Shown here: in pieces, positions 1 through 6,064 of the stretch
How positions within the stretch are numbered: position 1 is the stretch's first letter
Layout: each line of letters opens with the position of its first letter
Source of the DNA: Phil1 sp963643205
GTDB taxonomy: Bacteria > Bacillota > Clostridia > Christensenellales > CAG-138
Assembly (NCBI GenBank): GCA_963643205.1
Contig: CAVIJJ010000050.1
Coordinates: forward strand, 1-6,409
Length of the DNA stretch: 6,409 nt
Reading direction: 5' to 3'
Position numbers and translations under genes: made by a program
The notes under the pieces: generated by a model
Seen by the model: the letters and a program-made list of their open reading frames with translations, nothing else
Database searches by the model: none
Told to the model about the DNA's origin: nothing

Positions 1-97
1 CCCTACCCCATTTGAAACGATCGCTCCGCGAGGGGTACGGGACTCATCTAATTTGATTGTACGGTGAACAAAAGAAGGTTTGAGGTATCACCAAAAG
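1..97. repeat. Long intergenic repeat, copy 1
   Basis: Positions 1-97 align without gaps to 6295-6391, with mismatches only at 47, 56, 57 and 88. The unit holds a TACCCC / GGGGTA inverted pair (4-9 with 32-37) around a GC-rich centre, then an AT-richer arm that leads directly into hairpin repeat A. No reading frame is shared by both copies in a convincing way, and I see no tRNA or promoter in it. The window starts inside the element: at the other copy a 48-base inverted repeat (6243-6290) lies just outside this boundary, so the full element probably continues to the left of base 1. Confidence 0.9.
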
Positions 98-143
98 GCT
101 CCTCCTTGGGGGAGCTGTCGCCGCAGGCGACTGAGGGAGTCCG
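91..143. repeat. Two-stem hairpin repeat, copy A
   Basis: The copy runs from CCAAAAGGCTCC to GAGGGAGTCC. Stem 1 pairs GCTCC (98-102) with GGAGC (111-115). Stem 2 is a perfect 6-base stem, GTCGCC (117-122) with GGCGAC (126-131), closed by loop GCA. Copies B, C and D share the flanking CCAAAAGCCTCC and, where complete, GGAGGGAGTCC, but differ in stem 2. I recognise the general layout as a common clostridial intergenic repeat. The gene-free stretch 1-460 consists mainly of these copies and AT-rich spacers. Confidence 0.85.
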
Positions 144-204
144 GCAAGCAATATACTTCCTAAACACCAAAAAACATAGATAATTTCTACAAAAACTAAG
201 CCCC

Positions 205-271
205 ACCAAAAGCCTCCACCAATGGGGGGGAGGTGGCAAAATGACTTTAGTCATTTTGACGGAGGGAGTCC
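205..271. repeat. Two-stem hairpin repeat, copy B
   Basis: This copy begins ACCAAAAGCCTCC and ends ACGGAGGGAGTCC. Stem 1 pairs CCTCC (213-217) with GGAGG (229-233). Stem 2 is AAAATGACT (238-246) with AGTCATTTT (249-257), effectively an 8-base AT-rich stem with a 4-base loop. The stem sequence is unrelated to that of copy A although it occupies the same place. Confidence 0.85.
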
Positions 272-335
272 GGTGAAACCGCTTAACTTTCTTATCCGTT
301 TTATGGAATATTACTTTACTAAACCCGGAATTTCT

Positions 336-390
336 CCAAAAGCCTCCATCTTGAGGGAGGTGGCAGGGCCGGCCGTGACGGAGGGAGTCC
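336..390. repeat. Two-stem hairpin repeat, copy C
   Basis: This copy begins CCAAAAGCCTCC and ends ACGGAGGGAGTCC. Stem 1 pairs CCTCC (343-347) with GGAGG (356-360). The second stem position holds the palindrome GGCCGGCC (367-374), which has no room for a loop and looks like a degenerate or collapsed stem. The spacer after it shares GCTTAACT (411-418, also 281-288) and TTACTTTAC (428-436, also 311-319) with the spacer after copy B. This suggests a decayed duplication of a longer unit of about 120-130 bases. Confidence 0.8.
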
Positions 391-469
391 AATAAAATCG
401 CTCCACTCTGCTTAACTCTATCTATACTTACTTTACAAAGTCCGTCCGGCAATCTCACCTTTGATTAAA

Positions 470-493
470 AAAAGAGCCCTCTCCGGCTCTTTT
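470..493 (-). terminator. Intrinsic terminator of the minus-strand gene cluster
   Basis: A 9-base perfect stem, AAAAGAGCC (470-478) with GGCTCTTTT (485-493), encloses a 6-base loop. Read on the minus strand it ends in a run of seven T followed by AATC. It lies 15 bases beyond the stop codon of the winged-helix gene. A small CCCGA / TCGGG hairpin (501-505 with 512-516) spans that stop. On the plus strand the T-run is weaker, so minus-strand termination is the main reading. Confidence 0.9.
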
Positions 494-507
494 CTTACAC
501 CCCGACC

Positions 508-873
508 TTACTCGGGTTTATTCAATTCCTTTTCTTCCTCTCGCCATTCTTCTATGCGGCGCTCGGCGGTTTCACGAAGCTCCTTTTGAAGCGCGCGGAA
601 GCGACTGAGCAGCTTTTTGCCCTCCTCGGTCACCTCGGCTCCGCCTCCGCCTCTGCCGCCGGTTGAGGAGATTATAAGCTTCACGCCAAGGCTTGCCTCG
701 CATTCGTGCATTATTCGCCAGGCCTTTGAGTACGCCATACCCATGCGCATTGCGGCGGCGCGCAGGGACTTAAGCTCCTCCACGCCCTCAACAAGCTCCG
801 CTATGCCCGGCCCGAAGCATTTTTCCCCCTTGAATAACCTAAGCGCGATAACGCCTCTCATATCCTCATACAT
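508..873 (-). CDS. ModE-type winged-helix regulator (HTH domain only)
   Basis: A 121-residue protein matching the N-terminal DNA-binding domain of ModE, the molybdate-responsive repressor family related to LysR helix-turn-helix proteins. Residues 20-35 correspond to the ModE entry segment (FGPGIAELVEGVEELK). The helix-turn-helix follows at about 36-62 (SLRAAAMRMGMAYSKAW), then the glycine-rich wing STGGRGGGGAEVT at about 70-82. After residue 90 there is only a charged helix, so the C-terminal Mop molybdate-binding domains of full ModE are absent. Such short proteins are common in Clostridia, often near molybdate or formate dehydrogenase genes; none is visible here. The start at 873 is supported by GGAGGT (883-888) nine bases upstream. 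The gap to the rhuM remnant is 23 bases, and the strong terminator follows. The ligand and targets are unknown. Confidence 0.85.
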   Translation of the reverse strand: MYEDMRGVIALRLFKGEKCFGPGIAELVEGVEELKSLRAAAMRMGMAYSKAWRIMHECEASLGVKLIISSTGGRGGGGAEVTEEGKKLLSRFRALQKELRETAERRIEEWREEEKELNKPE

Positions 874-896
874 TTCTTAGCCACCTCCGCATAAAA

Positions 897-1193
897 CTAA
901 TGCTCTTCCAATTTGCCTTTCACGGCACTTTCGGCTGCCTTTATAACCTTAAAGTATGCTTCTTCAACCGGAGAAAGATTTTGCACTAAAAACTTCTGGT
1001 ATTCATGGTTAGCTTTTTCCATGGCCTGCTTGTGACTTATTTTGCCGGAATCGGTAAGCAGTTGTTCACCGGTGGATGACAGAACAAGGTCAAGATGCTT
1101 GGCATAGTCACTCATACACATTGGGTTGTGGCGCATAGCCTGAACCTCGGCAAAATCAAAGTATCCGGAAACTATCCTGTTAAGAATGCTCAA
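897..1193 (-). CDS. RhuM-family protein, C-terminal fragment
   Basis: The 98 codons after the TAA stay in the same frame and keep RhuM C-terminal features: LNRIVSGYFDFAEVQAM, the NPMCMSDYAKHLDLVL segment, TGEQLLTDSGKISHKQA and the closing SPVEEAYFKVIKAAE region. The first codon is TTG (1191-1193), directly abutting the stop, so stop-start reinitiation is formally possible. No Shine-Dalgarno sequence precedes it, and I consider independent translation unlikely. It is best read as the tail of the broken gene rather than a gene of its own. Confidence 0.4.
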   Translation of the reverse strand: MSILNRIVSGYFDFAEVQAMRHNPMCMSDYAKHLDLVLSSTGEQLLTDSGKISHKQAMEKANHEYQKFLVQNLSPVEEAYFKVIKAAESAVKGKLEEH

Positions 1194-1910
1194 TTATTCG
1201 GCGGATAAATAATTTTTCGCAACCCCTATATCCTTAGCGGTCGGGAAGTCACCCGAAAAAGAGGTAAGTCCCATGAACGGCTTGCTTGAATCGGCTCTTT
1301 CATATATAACTTCGGCCGCTGTGTGGCCATGCGCGGCATAATGAAGTTTATTCTGAACCATCTTAAAGAAAGCGATGGATTCACTGCTTGAAGGGTCATA
1401 ATCCACGCTGGTGGCGTATAAATCCAAAACCTGACGATACATGACTTTTTCGGATGAACGAATGTCTCTGATGCGATCAAGAAGCTCTTTCCAGTAGTTT
1501 CCGCCGCCAAGGTTCTTCAAACGGTTGTCATCCATTGTAAAACCTTTTATCATGTATTCCTTCAGCCGTTCCGTTGCCCAGCGGCGAAAATGCGTTGCGG
1601 TTTTGGATTTTATGCGATAACCCAACGATATAATCATATCAAGGTTATAATAGGTTAAATTGTACTGCTTTGAGTCGCTTGCAGTTGTTCGGAATTTCCG
1701 AACAACTGAAGATTCGTCCAGTTCGCCCTCTTCGAAAATATGTTTGATATGCTCGCTTATGTTTGACTTGCTTGTTTGGTACAGCTCGCACAGCTGTGCC
1801 TGGTTCAGCCAAACAGTCTCATCAATCAGGCGAACATCAATTTTTGTATAGCCGTCATCGGTTTGGTAAATTATTATTTCTCCGGAATCGGCATTTCCTT
1901 TGTTAATCAT
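1194..1910 (-). CDS. rhuM: RhuM-family protein, N-terminal part (238 residues)
   Basis: This is the part that would be made if translation stops at the TAA. Residues 10-34 (GEIIIYQTDDGYTKIDVRL...ETVWL) are the typical RhuM opening. About 35-60 (NQAQLCELYQTSKSNISEHIKHIF) looks like a helix-turn-helix. It is followed by the SVVRKFRTTASDSKQYNLTYYNLDMIISLGYRI segment split around residues 68-100, and by FRRWATERLKEYMIKGF (108-124). HGHTAAEVIYERAD (194-207) and GLTSFSG (214-220) are further family landmarks. The start at 1910 has GAGG (1918-1921) seven bases upstream. No separate promoter is evident, so it may be read from the murG promoter. The fragment keeps the putative DNA-binding part and lacks only the C-terminal third. 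Confidence 0.7.
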   Translation of the reverse strand: MINKGNADSGEIIIYQTDDGYTKIDVRLIDETVWLNQAQLCELYQTSKSNISEHIKHIFEEGELDESSVVRKFRTTASDSKQYNLTYYNLDMIISLGYRIKSKTATHFRRWATERLKEYMIKGFTMDDNRLKNLGGGNYWKELLDRIRDIRSSEKVMYRQVLDLYATSVDYDPSSSESIAFFKMVQNKLHYAAHGHTAAEVIYERADSSKPFMGLTSFSGDFPTAKDIGVAKNYLSAE

Positions 1911-1919
1911 ATTTTACCC

Positions 1920-1970
1920 TCACTTTCGCCCAGCTTCTCCTCCACCTCCGCGTTGTTTCACGTGAAACAT
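1920..1970 (-). other. Short ORF starting inside parS (MFHVK stub)
   Basis: The minus strand reads ATG (1968-1970) within the parS palindrome and continues for 16 codons, MFHVKQRGGGGEAGRK, before TGA at 1920-1922. Proteins beginning MFHVK are frequent in Clostridia because parS sites often overlap start codons. The stub begins directly after the methyltransferase stop (1971-1973) and ends at the RhuM ribosome site. It may be untranslated, or the remains of a gene start cut off when rhuM arrived. There is no similarity I can recognise. Confidence 0.25.
1954..1969. promoter_or_regulatory. parS centromere site (ParB/Spo0J binding)
   Basis: The sequence TGTTTCACGTGAAACA is a perfect 16-base palindrome. 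It is identical to the consensus parS site bound by chromosomal ParB (Spo0J) in most bacteria. ParB loads here as a CTP-dependent clamp and spreads, assisting origin segregation and SMC loading. It sits between the methyltransferase stop codon and rhuM. parS sites cluster near oriC, so this predicts an origin-proximal location, though no parA, parB or dnaA is in the window. Confidence 0.93.
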
Positions 1971-3521
1971 TTACTTTAGCTTGATTATGAATATGCCGGG
2001 CATCAGTCCGCCGGCCTCGGTGCGGGTTTCGGTAACAAGCTTAAGCTTGGGCCTTTCGCGTATAAGCTTTTTGAGCAGCGTGAACTCCATTGTGTACAGC
2101 ACGGCGGTGCCGTTTTCGTTAAGCCAGCCGGGCAGCCTGTCAAGCAGACCCGCGTACAGCTTTTCGTTCGCGGAGTGCGTGCCCACCCTGTTTCCGAAGG
2201 GCAAATTGGCTATAACCTCGTCGTAGGGACGCTTTGCCTCAAAGCGCAGCATGTCGTTGCAAACAAACTTTGCCTTGCTCCCGGCCTTTTCGGCGTTTCT
2301 TCTTGCTATGTCAATGGCCTTGTGCGCAATGTCCACGCCCGTAAGGGAGGCGACATCCGTTAGCTTTTCCCTTTCAAGCAGCAGCGTGCCGCTTCCGCAG
2401 CAGGGATCCAATACCCTCGCGCCCGGCTTCAGATGCTCCCTTGCGTACCTCAGCACGGCGGCGGCGGTGGCGGGATGTATGCTTGCGGGAAGAGCCTCCA
2501 CCCTGTAATCAAAGCGGGTATCGCTGAACACAGTGGGCTTCAGGTAGCAGGCGGAGCGGCCTGTTTCGTCCGCCTCGAATATAAGCTCCGCCTCGTAGTC
2601 GGATGGCGCGTTCAGCAGCCTTTCGCTGCTTATTACTGCGGCTATCGCGCGCGTTTTCTGCGCCCTGTCCTCAATTTCGCCCCTAAGCTCAATGCGGTAT
2701 CCGTAGGGCGGCTTGCCCTCGCAGCAGTTTTCAAAGAATTCACGCATAAAGCGGCCGCATTGCAAAAGCTCCGCCGCGCTCTTGATGTCAATATCCTTCG
2801 CTATGGGCATCAGCATGGACTGCATGCTTCTGAGCTTGAGCAGCTCTTCAACGTGCTTTGTTTTTATGAAAACTCGGTTCTCCTTGTGCGAATCGGGGGT
2901 TAAGCCTTCGTTTTCCATGTCAAAAAGAAGGGAGCCGACCAGCCTGTCCGGCGCGCGAAGCTCAAATTCATATTCCGTATCCAGCGCGCGGAACGTGTGC
3001 TTTTCGGTTTTTATAAGCCGCTGCCTTGCGCTTGTGAGCGCCTCCGTCTCCTCGGCGTAATGCCTTTTTTCGCTTTCGTCGTTGGCGGATGGCACGGTGT
3101 AGCTGTCCAAAAACGCCTTCACGTCTTCCCCGCCTATAGCTCCGAGCGCGAGCGTTATGCTCGGCCGCACAAAGCGCGTCCGCTCATTTTTAAGCGCGGT
3201 CATAAGAAGCGGCGCGTACTCCTTTTTGCCTATCGCGCCCATAACGCGCGCCGTGTTTTTCCTAAGCTTGGCGTCCTCGCCCGTAAGCATGGAGGCGAAA
3301 GCGAGGTTAGTTTCGCTGTCCTCAAGCTTTTTTATAATGTCCTCGCGGAACTTTTTCTGCTTTGCCAGCCTGCAAAGGAAAGCGCCCGCGGCGGCGTTCT
3401 TTTCTTTTATATAAAGCTCCCACGCCGGCTCAAACGCCTGCGCCGCCTTTTCCGCCAGCTTTTCAGGGCCGTTGGGTTCGCCGAGCGCCTTAAGCACCCT
3501 TTCACGGCTCATGTAAATCAT
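1971..3521 (-). CDS. HEAT-repeat / SAM-dependent RNA methyltransferase fusion
   Basis: A 516-residue protein with two parts. Residues ~80-140 hold HEAT-like helical repeats (LRKNTARVMGAIGKKEYAPLL, then FVRPSITLALGAIGGEDVKAF). Residues ~175-340 form a less conserved stretch that could be a THUMP-like RNA-binding region. The C-terminal Rossmann methyltransferase resembles the UPF0020/Trm11-Trm14-RlmKL group. It has LPASIHPATAAAVL (344-357), motif I VLDPCCGSGTLLLE (370-383), motif II GVDIA (395-399) with D397, acidic NDM (422-424), and catalytic motif NLPFG (439-443), the N/D-P-P-F/Y type that methylates an exocyclic base nitrogen. Guanine-N2 methylation of tRNA or rRNA is the likely reaction; the substrate cannot be decided here. 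The start at 3521 overlaps the murG stop by ATGA and follows an AAGGAAGGGAG ribosome site about six bases away, favouring it over the in-frame ATG at 3512. It is translationally coupled to murG. Confidence 0.85.
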   Translation of the reverse strand: MIYMSRERVLKALGEPNGPEKLAEKAAQAFEPAWELYIKEKNAAAGAFLCRLAKQKKFREDIIKKLEDSETNLAFASMLTGEDAKLRKNTARVMGAIGKKEYAPLLMTALKNERTRFVRPSITLALGAIGGEDVKAFLDSYTVPSANDESEKRHYAEETEALTSARQRLIKTEKHTFRALDTEYEFELRAPDRLVGSLLFDMENEGLTPDSHKENRVFIKTKHVEELLKLRSMQSMLMPIAKDIDIKSAAELLQCGRFMREFFENCCEGKPPYGYRIELRGEIEDRAQKTRAIAAVISSERLLNAPSDYEAELIFEADETGRSACYLKPTVFSDTRFDYRVEALPASIHPATAAAVLRYAREHLKPGARVLDPCCGSGTLLLEREKLTDVASLTGVDIAHKAIDIARRNAEKAGSKAKFVCNDMLRFEAKRPYDEVIANLPFGNRVGTHSANEKLYAGLLDRLPGWLNENGTAVLYTMEFTLLKKLIRERPKLKLVTETRTEAGGLMPGIFIIKLK

Positions 3522-4597
3522 TTCTTTCTCCCTTCCTTGGCCGCGGCGCGTATAACGTCCAGCACCTCGTCCGTACCGTCCGCCTTCGCCTCCGCGCTCA
3601 TGGTGGCTATGAATGAAAGCCGCCTGTCGTAAAGATCGTTCACGCTGTCCAGAAGCGACTTCGCGTTAAGCCTTTCCTGCTCAAGCACCATCGCGTAGCC
3701 CTTGCGGGAAAAATAGCCCGCGTTCTGAATCTGGTCGCCCCTGCTCGCGCTAAGCGGCAGCGGAATAAGAAGCATTGGCTTGCAAAGAGCCAGCAGCTCA
3801 AACACGGCGTTCGCGCCCGCGCGGCTTATAACAATGTCCGTCGCCGCGAAAACGTCGCTAAGCTCCGCCGATATGAACTCGTATTGCCTGTAGCTTTGGC
3901 TGTTCAGCCCTTCCTCAACCTTGCCCGCGCCGCAAAGATGCACAATGTCAAACGTGCGCTCAAGCTTGTCGAGCGCCTCGCGCACAGCCTGGTTTATGGC
4001 CGCCGCGCCGAGACTTCCGCCCATTATCATAAGCACGGGCTTTTCGCCTGTGAAGCCCAGGAACTCAAGGCCCTTCTGCTTGTTTCCGTTGTAAAGCTCC
4101 GGGCGTATGGGCGTGCCCGTGTGTATGCCCTTATTGCCGGTGAATCTGAGAGTGTCCTCAAACGTTACGCATATTTTGTCCGCGTAGCGGGAGTTTATCT
4201 TGTTGGCGAGGCCCGGCGTGTAGTCGCTTTCGTGCGTAACAACCGGCACCTTGCATTCGCTTGCCGCCACAACAACCGGCACGCTCACGTACCCTCCCTT
4301 TGAGAATACCACGTCCGGCTTAAGCTCCTTTATAATTGCCCTCGATTCGGCAACGCCCTTCAGCACCTTAAACGGCGTTTCAAGCGTTTTAAGCGAGAAA
4401 TACCGCCTCAGCTTGCCGGCGCTTATCTCGTGATAGTTTATAAAGTCCTTGTCCGCCATCAGCTTTTTCTCGATGCCGTCCGCCGTGCCTATATAGTGAA
4501 TTTCATATCCTTCGCTCAGCAGCTGCGGAAACAGCGCCATGTTGGGCGTAACGTGCCCGGCGCTCCCGCCGCCCGTAAATACAATTCGTTTTGCCAT
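3518..4597 (-). CDS. murG: MurG, UDP-GlcNAc:lipid I N-acetylglucosaminyltransferase
   Basis: A 359-residue GT28 glycosyltransferase, full family length. It adds N-acetylglucosamine from UDP-GlcNAc to lipid I on the inner face of the membrane, making lipid II for peptidoglycan. N-domain: glycine loop GGGSAGHVTPN (9-19) with H15, SKGGYVSVP (99-107) and HESDYTPGLANK (122-133), corresponding to HEQN-x-x-PGLANK in other MurGs. The linker holds HTGTPIR (159-165). C-domain: GGSLGA (193-198), SRAGANAVFEL (258-268) with E267 expected to hold the ribose, and SASRGDQIQNA (283-293) around Q289 and N292. Ser and Asp replace the common Gln and Asn of HEQN, as in clostridial relatives. The start at 4597 has AGGCGG about six bases upstream. 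It is not in a dcw cluster; instead it is coupled to the RNA methyltransferase gene downstream and has its own predicted promoter upstream. Confidence 0.95.
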   Translation of the reverse strand: MAKRIVFTGGGSAGHVTPNMALFPQLLSEGYEIHYIGTADGIEKKLMADKDFINYHEISAGKLRRYFSLKTLETPFKVLKGVAESRAIIKELKPDVVFSKGGYVSVPVVVAASECKVPVVTHESDYTPGLANKINSRYADKICVTFEDTLRFTGNKGIHTGTPIRPELYNGNKQKGLEFLGFTGEKPVLMIMGGSLGAAAINQAVREALDKLERTFDIVHLCGAGKVEEGLNSQSYRQYEFISAELSDVFAATDIVISRAGANAVFELLALCKPMLLIPLPLSASRGDQIQNAGYFSRKGYAMVLEQERLNAKSLLDSVNDLYDRRLSFIATMSAEAKADGTDEVLDVIRAAAKEGRKK

Positions 4598-4603
4598 ATT
4601 CTT

Positions 4604-4618
4604 CCGCCTTTCTTTATG
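4604..4618. repeat. 15-base direct repeat, murG-leader copy
   Basis: CCGCCTTTCTTTATG here is identical, in the same orientation, to 6229-6243. On the minus strand this copy carries the AGGCGG ribosome site of murG. The two copies bracket the ATPase gene and its operator array. The match ends sharply at both sides. Confidence 0.7.
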
Positions 4619-4624
4619 GGGTTA

Positions 4625-4653
4625 AGTATATCATTTGCAGTCATTTTGGGCAA
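4625..4653 (-). promoter_or_regulatory. Predicted housekeeping-sigma promoter of murG operon
   Basis: On the minus strand, TTGCCC (4653-4648, 4 of 6 to TTGACA) is followed after exactly 17 bases by TATACT (4630-4625, 5 of 6 to TATAAT). TGA directly precedes it, giving an extended -10 of TGn type. Transcription would start near 4618, leaving a leader of about 20 bases. The TGA of the extended -10 is also the stop codon of the ATPase gene, so the promoter lies wholly in that gene's 3' end. Confidence 0.65.
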
Positions 4654-6004
4654 CGTCGATCTCCTCTTCGGGACTGAAATCGGCTATAAACCGCTTAAGC
4701 AGAAACGCGCAGAAATAGGGAAACGAGTACACTCGGTTTTCATGCCCTATGTTCCCGCCGGAAAGCTTAATGCCGTATCTTATGTCCGGATACCTGTCGG
4801 ACTCAATTAGCGTTTTCATGGATTTTGTCTTGCCGCTTTTTGCCTTTACCTCAACGGGGATAAGACTTTTTATTGAGCGAATGAAGAAATCCTGCTCAAG
4901 CGTTGAATCGTCCCGCTTATAGTAATAAAGCTTATAACCCTGCTTAGTAAGCGCCTCCCCCACAATGTTTTCGTAAAGAGCGCCCTTGTATACACCAAGA
5001 TTTCTGTTGGCGCGCAAATCCTGCTGGGATTCATCGTCCAGCATTGAAACGAGCAGGCCTGTATCAGCGAGGTAGAGCTTAAATGTGTCCGGGTCAAAAT
5101 TGCCTCCAAGCGGAAGCTCCGGAAACTCAAGGCAGTGGCATATATTCACCATGCCCGCGTCGCAAAGCCATTCAACGCAGCCGCGATAATCGCGAAATCT
5201 CGCACCGGAGGCCACCTTTGATATCTGAAATTTCCTGTTTTCTTTGGCAAGCTGCGGGGCGATCCTGTTGAACACATTAAGTATTCTTGTTTGGTCAACC
5301 CCCTGCGCGTATTTGCGTATGTCCTCCTTATAGTCCGCGATGAGTTGATTTTGCGTATCAAGTGATCCCTCGAATGAGCCCTTATCAATATATTCCCTGA
5401 CCACGGCGGGCATGCCGCCCAGTATTGCGAACTCCGTAAAAAGTGAGGCAAAAACATTCATCTCGTTTTCGCTGAACGGCCGCATTTCTCTCATGTGCGA
5501 AAAAACGGATTCAATCGTAGAATCATCGTAACCTTTTGCCCATAGAAACTCCTCAAAGTCCAAGGAGCGCATATCGTAATCCTTCTTGTAACCTACGCTG
5601 TTGCTTTCTATTTTTCGGTAGTTTATGCCCAGCATGGATCCGCTGCAGATTACGTCAAACCTTCCGTCCAGGAAGAAGAATTTGAGGGACGCGGCTATTT
5701 CGGGATATTCCGTTATCTCGTCAAAAAATACAAGCGTCTCTCCGGGAATAAACTTTTTAGATGGGTCTATCAGAGAAATGTTTTTTATTATGTCCTCCGC
5801 GCCATACCCGTCCGCTGTAATGGCCTTGTATTTTGGCTCACTCACAAAGTTTATTTCTATAACGCTTTTATAGTTTTTTGCAGCGAATGTTTTTATTGAC
5901 TCGGTCTTGCCAACCTGCCGGCTTCCCCTTATTATGAGCGGCTTGCGCTTAGGGTCAGCCTTCCATTCGCTCAAAAACAGATCAACCTTTCTTTTTAGGT
6001 ACAT
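4631..6004 (-). CDS. AAA_14 / DUF4143 ATPase
   Basis: A 457-residue protein of the AAA_14 plus DUF4143 family, full length. Residues 1-9 (MYLKRKVDL) are the typical opening. Walker A is GSRQVGKT (27-34) with K33; Walker B is LVFFDEI (91-97) with D95 and E96. ICSGSMLGI (119-127) is a sensor-type segment, and AILGGMPAVV (193-202) precedes a helical region with a winged-helix look at about 255-290. The C-terminal part (343-400) has the layout of a PD-(D/E)xK nuclease fold: YEN with E345, LEQD with D372, and PVEVKAK with E385 and K387. Whether it cuts nucleic acid is not known for the family; its biological role is unestablished. No signal peptide or membrane span. The start at 6004 follows GGAGG nine bases upstream. 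A 32-base repeat array lies over its promoter. It ends 33 bases before murG but is flanked by a 15-base direct repeat, suggesting insertion. Confidence 0.9.
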   Translation of the reverse strand: MYLKRKVDLFLSEWKADPKRKPLIIRGSRQVGKTESIKTFAAKNYKSVIEINFVSEPKYKAITADGYGAEDIIKNISLIDPSKKFIPGETLVFFDEITEYPEIAASLKFFFLDGRFDVICSGSMLGINYRKIESNSVGYKKDYDMRSLDFEEFLWAKGYDDSTIESVFSHMREMRPFSENEMNVFASLFTEFAILGGMPAVVREYIDKGSFEGSLDTQNQLIADYKEDIRKYAQGVDQTRILNVFNRIAPQLAKENRKFQISKVASGARFRDYRGCVEWLCDAGMVNICHCLEFPELPLGGNFDPDTFKLYLADTGLLVSMLDDESQQDLRANRNLGVYKGALYENIVGEALTKQGYKLYYYKRDDSTLEQDFFIRSIKSLIPVEVKAKSGKTKSMKTLIESDRYPDIRYGIKLSGGNIGHENRVYSFPYFCAFLLKRFIADFSPEEEIDVAQNDCK

Positions 6005-6035
6005 TCTTCATTTCCTCCGTCCCGTATGCACCTTT

Positions 6036-6064
6036 ATTTTACACATTTCATGAGCGAATTTCAA
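6036..6064 (-). promoter_or_regulatory. Predicted promoter of the ATPase gene
   Basis: On the minus strand, TTGAAA (6064-6059, 5 of 6 to TTGACA) is separated by exactly 17 bases from TAAAAT (6041-6036, 5 of 6 to TATAAT). The start codon is about 30 bases downstream of the -10. One copy of the repeated word TGAGCGAA (6051-6058) abuts the -35 box inside the spacer, so a protein bound there would block or alter polymerase binding. Confidence 0.75.

Larger units (their letters stand above)
897..1910 (-). pseudogene. rhuM: rhuM-family gene interrupted by one in-frame TAA
   Basis: Read through one TAA codon (1194-1196), this is a single continuous frame of 337 codons, about the usual length of RhuM-family (Virulence_RhuM) proteins. 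The stop falls in a conserved stretch: residues before it read KNYLSAE and those after it LSILNRIVSGYFDFAE. From memory, family members read NYL-x-EE-x-x-x-LNRIV there, so the stop most simply replaces a glutamate codon by a GAA to TAA change. There is no other frameshift or stop, so the lesion is recent, a sequencing error, or tolerated. RhuM was named from a Salmonella pathogenicity island gene with a reported role in nematode killing; its biochemical function is not established. The surrounding DNA is AT-richer than murG and the methyltransferase gene (27 G/C in 1201-1260 against 39 in 2401-2460, hand count), consistent with acquisition. Confidence 0.8.

Noticed and set aside
48..458. Minus-strand open frame of 136 codons across the left repeat region
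   Set aside because: It runs through repeats A-C, its peptide is just the translated repeat words (for example RTPSV recurring at each copy), and it has no family resemblance or good ribosome site.
1194..1196. Recoded TAA (alternative genetic code or programmed readthrough)
   Set aside because: TAA ends other genes in the window (508-510, 1971-1973), and no readthrough signal or structure is evident after it; a point mutation is simpler.
2433..3632. Plus-strand open frames opposite the methyltransferase gene
   Set aside because: They are antisense shadows of a GC-rich coding region; the minus strand has clear methyltransferase and MurG motifs.
4874..5973. Extra TGAGCGAA words inside the ATPase gene (4874-4881, and inverted at 5966-5973)
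   Set aside because: They encode ordinary residues (RSI and SEW), are not on the 32-base spacing, and two 8-base matches can arise by chance; they would be worth revisiting only if the array proves to be an operator.
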